From: Platanthera guangdongensis
Lineage: Eukaryota > Streptophyta > Magnoliopsida > Asparagales > Orchidaceae
Assembly (NCBI GenBank): GCA_039583875.1
Contig: CM077162.1
Span: forward strand, 66,089,259-66,153,258
Length of the DNA stretch: 64,000 nt
Direction of reading: 5' to 3'
Part shown: in pieces, positions 63,716 through 64,000 of the stretch
Layout of the letters: each line of letters starts with the position of its first letter
Position numbering within the stretch: position 1 is the stretch's first letter
Notes under the pieces: generated by a model
The model's database searches: none
The model's input: the letters and a program-made list of their open reading frames with translations, nothing else
Told to the model about the DNA's origin: nothing
Program-made: the position numbers and the translations under genes

Positions 63716-64000
63716 GAAGTGGAACCGTGTGATGACCAGGGTCGTGCGTTGATACTTTGTATGTAAGGTCCTCATACTCAGAGTTGTCCCCTCCCATAGC
63801 TGTTGTTTGAATCCTATAGCATTTGGAGTAGGATTTGCACCTATTTGAAGTGCTTCTACCTATGGAAACTCGTGTATCCCCACTTATTACATCAACGAGA
63901 AACCTGGAGGTTATTGTCTTTAAGATCAAGTAAGAGAGTAGCTGAGAGGTATTAGGAGCTGGGGTGACCGTAAAGGGTTCCCTCCCTAGCGGTAATATGT
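63716..64000. other. Unassigned end of window
   Basis: After 63715 similarity to the Tat gag start stops. No ORF, repeat or known motif is recognised. It may be another insertion or a diverged leader. Confidence 0.4.

Overview
The window is plant nuclear DNA made almost entirely of nested transposable elements. No intact host gene, tRNA, rRNA or CRISPR array was found. The assignment to a flowering plant rests on the element types: SIRE/Maximus-type Ty1/copia elements with an extra ORF after pol, Tekay/Del-type Ty3/gypsy chromoviruses, a Tat-lineage Ty3/gypsy element with a second (archaeal-type) RNase H, and a CACTA transposon carrying fragments of a plant leucine-rich-repeat receptor kinase gene. 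The species cannot be told from the sequence.

Layout. 1-1193 is the 3' part of a Tekay-type LTR. 1194-4140 is the 3' end of an old copia element (SIRE-A: extra ORF, polypurine tract, LTR). 4141-6519 is a reverse-oriented, decayed chromovirus pol fragment. 6520-42382 is a second + strand copia element (SIRE-B), cut open twice. A 4.7 kb non-autonomous CACTA element (8467-13134, 3-bp duplication CAT) lies in its gag. A Tekay element (14308-36031, 5-bp duplication AAAGT) lies in its protease region. The Tekay gag is itself split by a young, nearly complete - strand copia element (SIRE-C, 16861-29598). From 42383 an element with a ~5.2 kb LTR and only 78 bp of internal sequence begins. Its second LTR copy is broken at 49351 by another LTR, and that LTR is split by a 12.2 kb - strand Tat element (50911-63105, 5-bp duplication ATATT).

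How the parts work. Each autonomous family encodes gag, protease, reverse transcriptase, RNase H and integrase in its own order (copia: integrase before RT; gypsy: RT before integrase). Most frames carry stops, many of them consistent with C-to-T change. SIRE-C and the Tat element are youngest, since their LTR pairs are almost equal in length and sequence. The Tat element also has, on the strand opposite to gag-pol, two apparent genes, each with its own TATA box; one needs two small introns to be read.

Most notable signals: (1) the two antisense genes of the Tat element; (2) dense arrays of short dyads built from the half-site GTGTC/GACAC in two unrelated LTR superfamilies, with SIRE-C repeating the array just upstream of its extra ORF; (3) receptor-kinase exons captured in the CACTA element, with splice phases still readable; (4) an LTR about 5.2 kb long around almost no internal domain; (5) a 73/146-bp minisatellite inside the Tat element. 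All calls come from reading the sequence by eye; no database search or alignment program was run.
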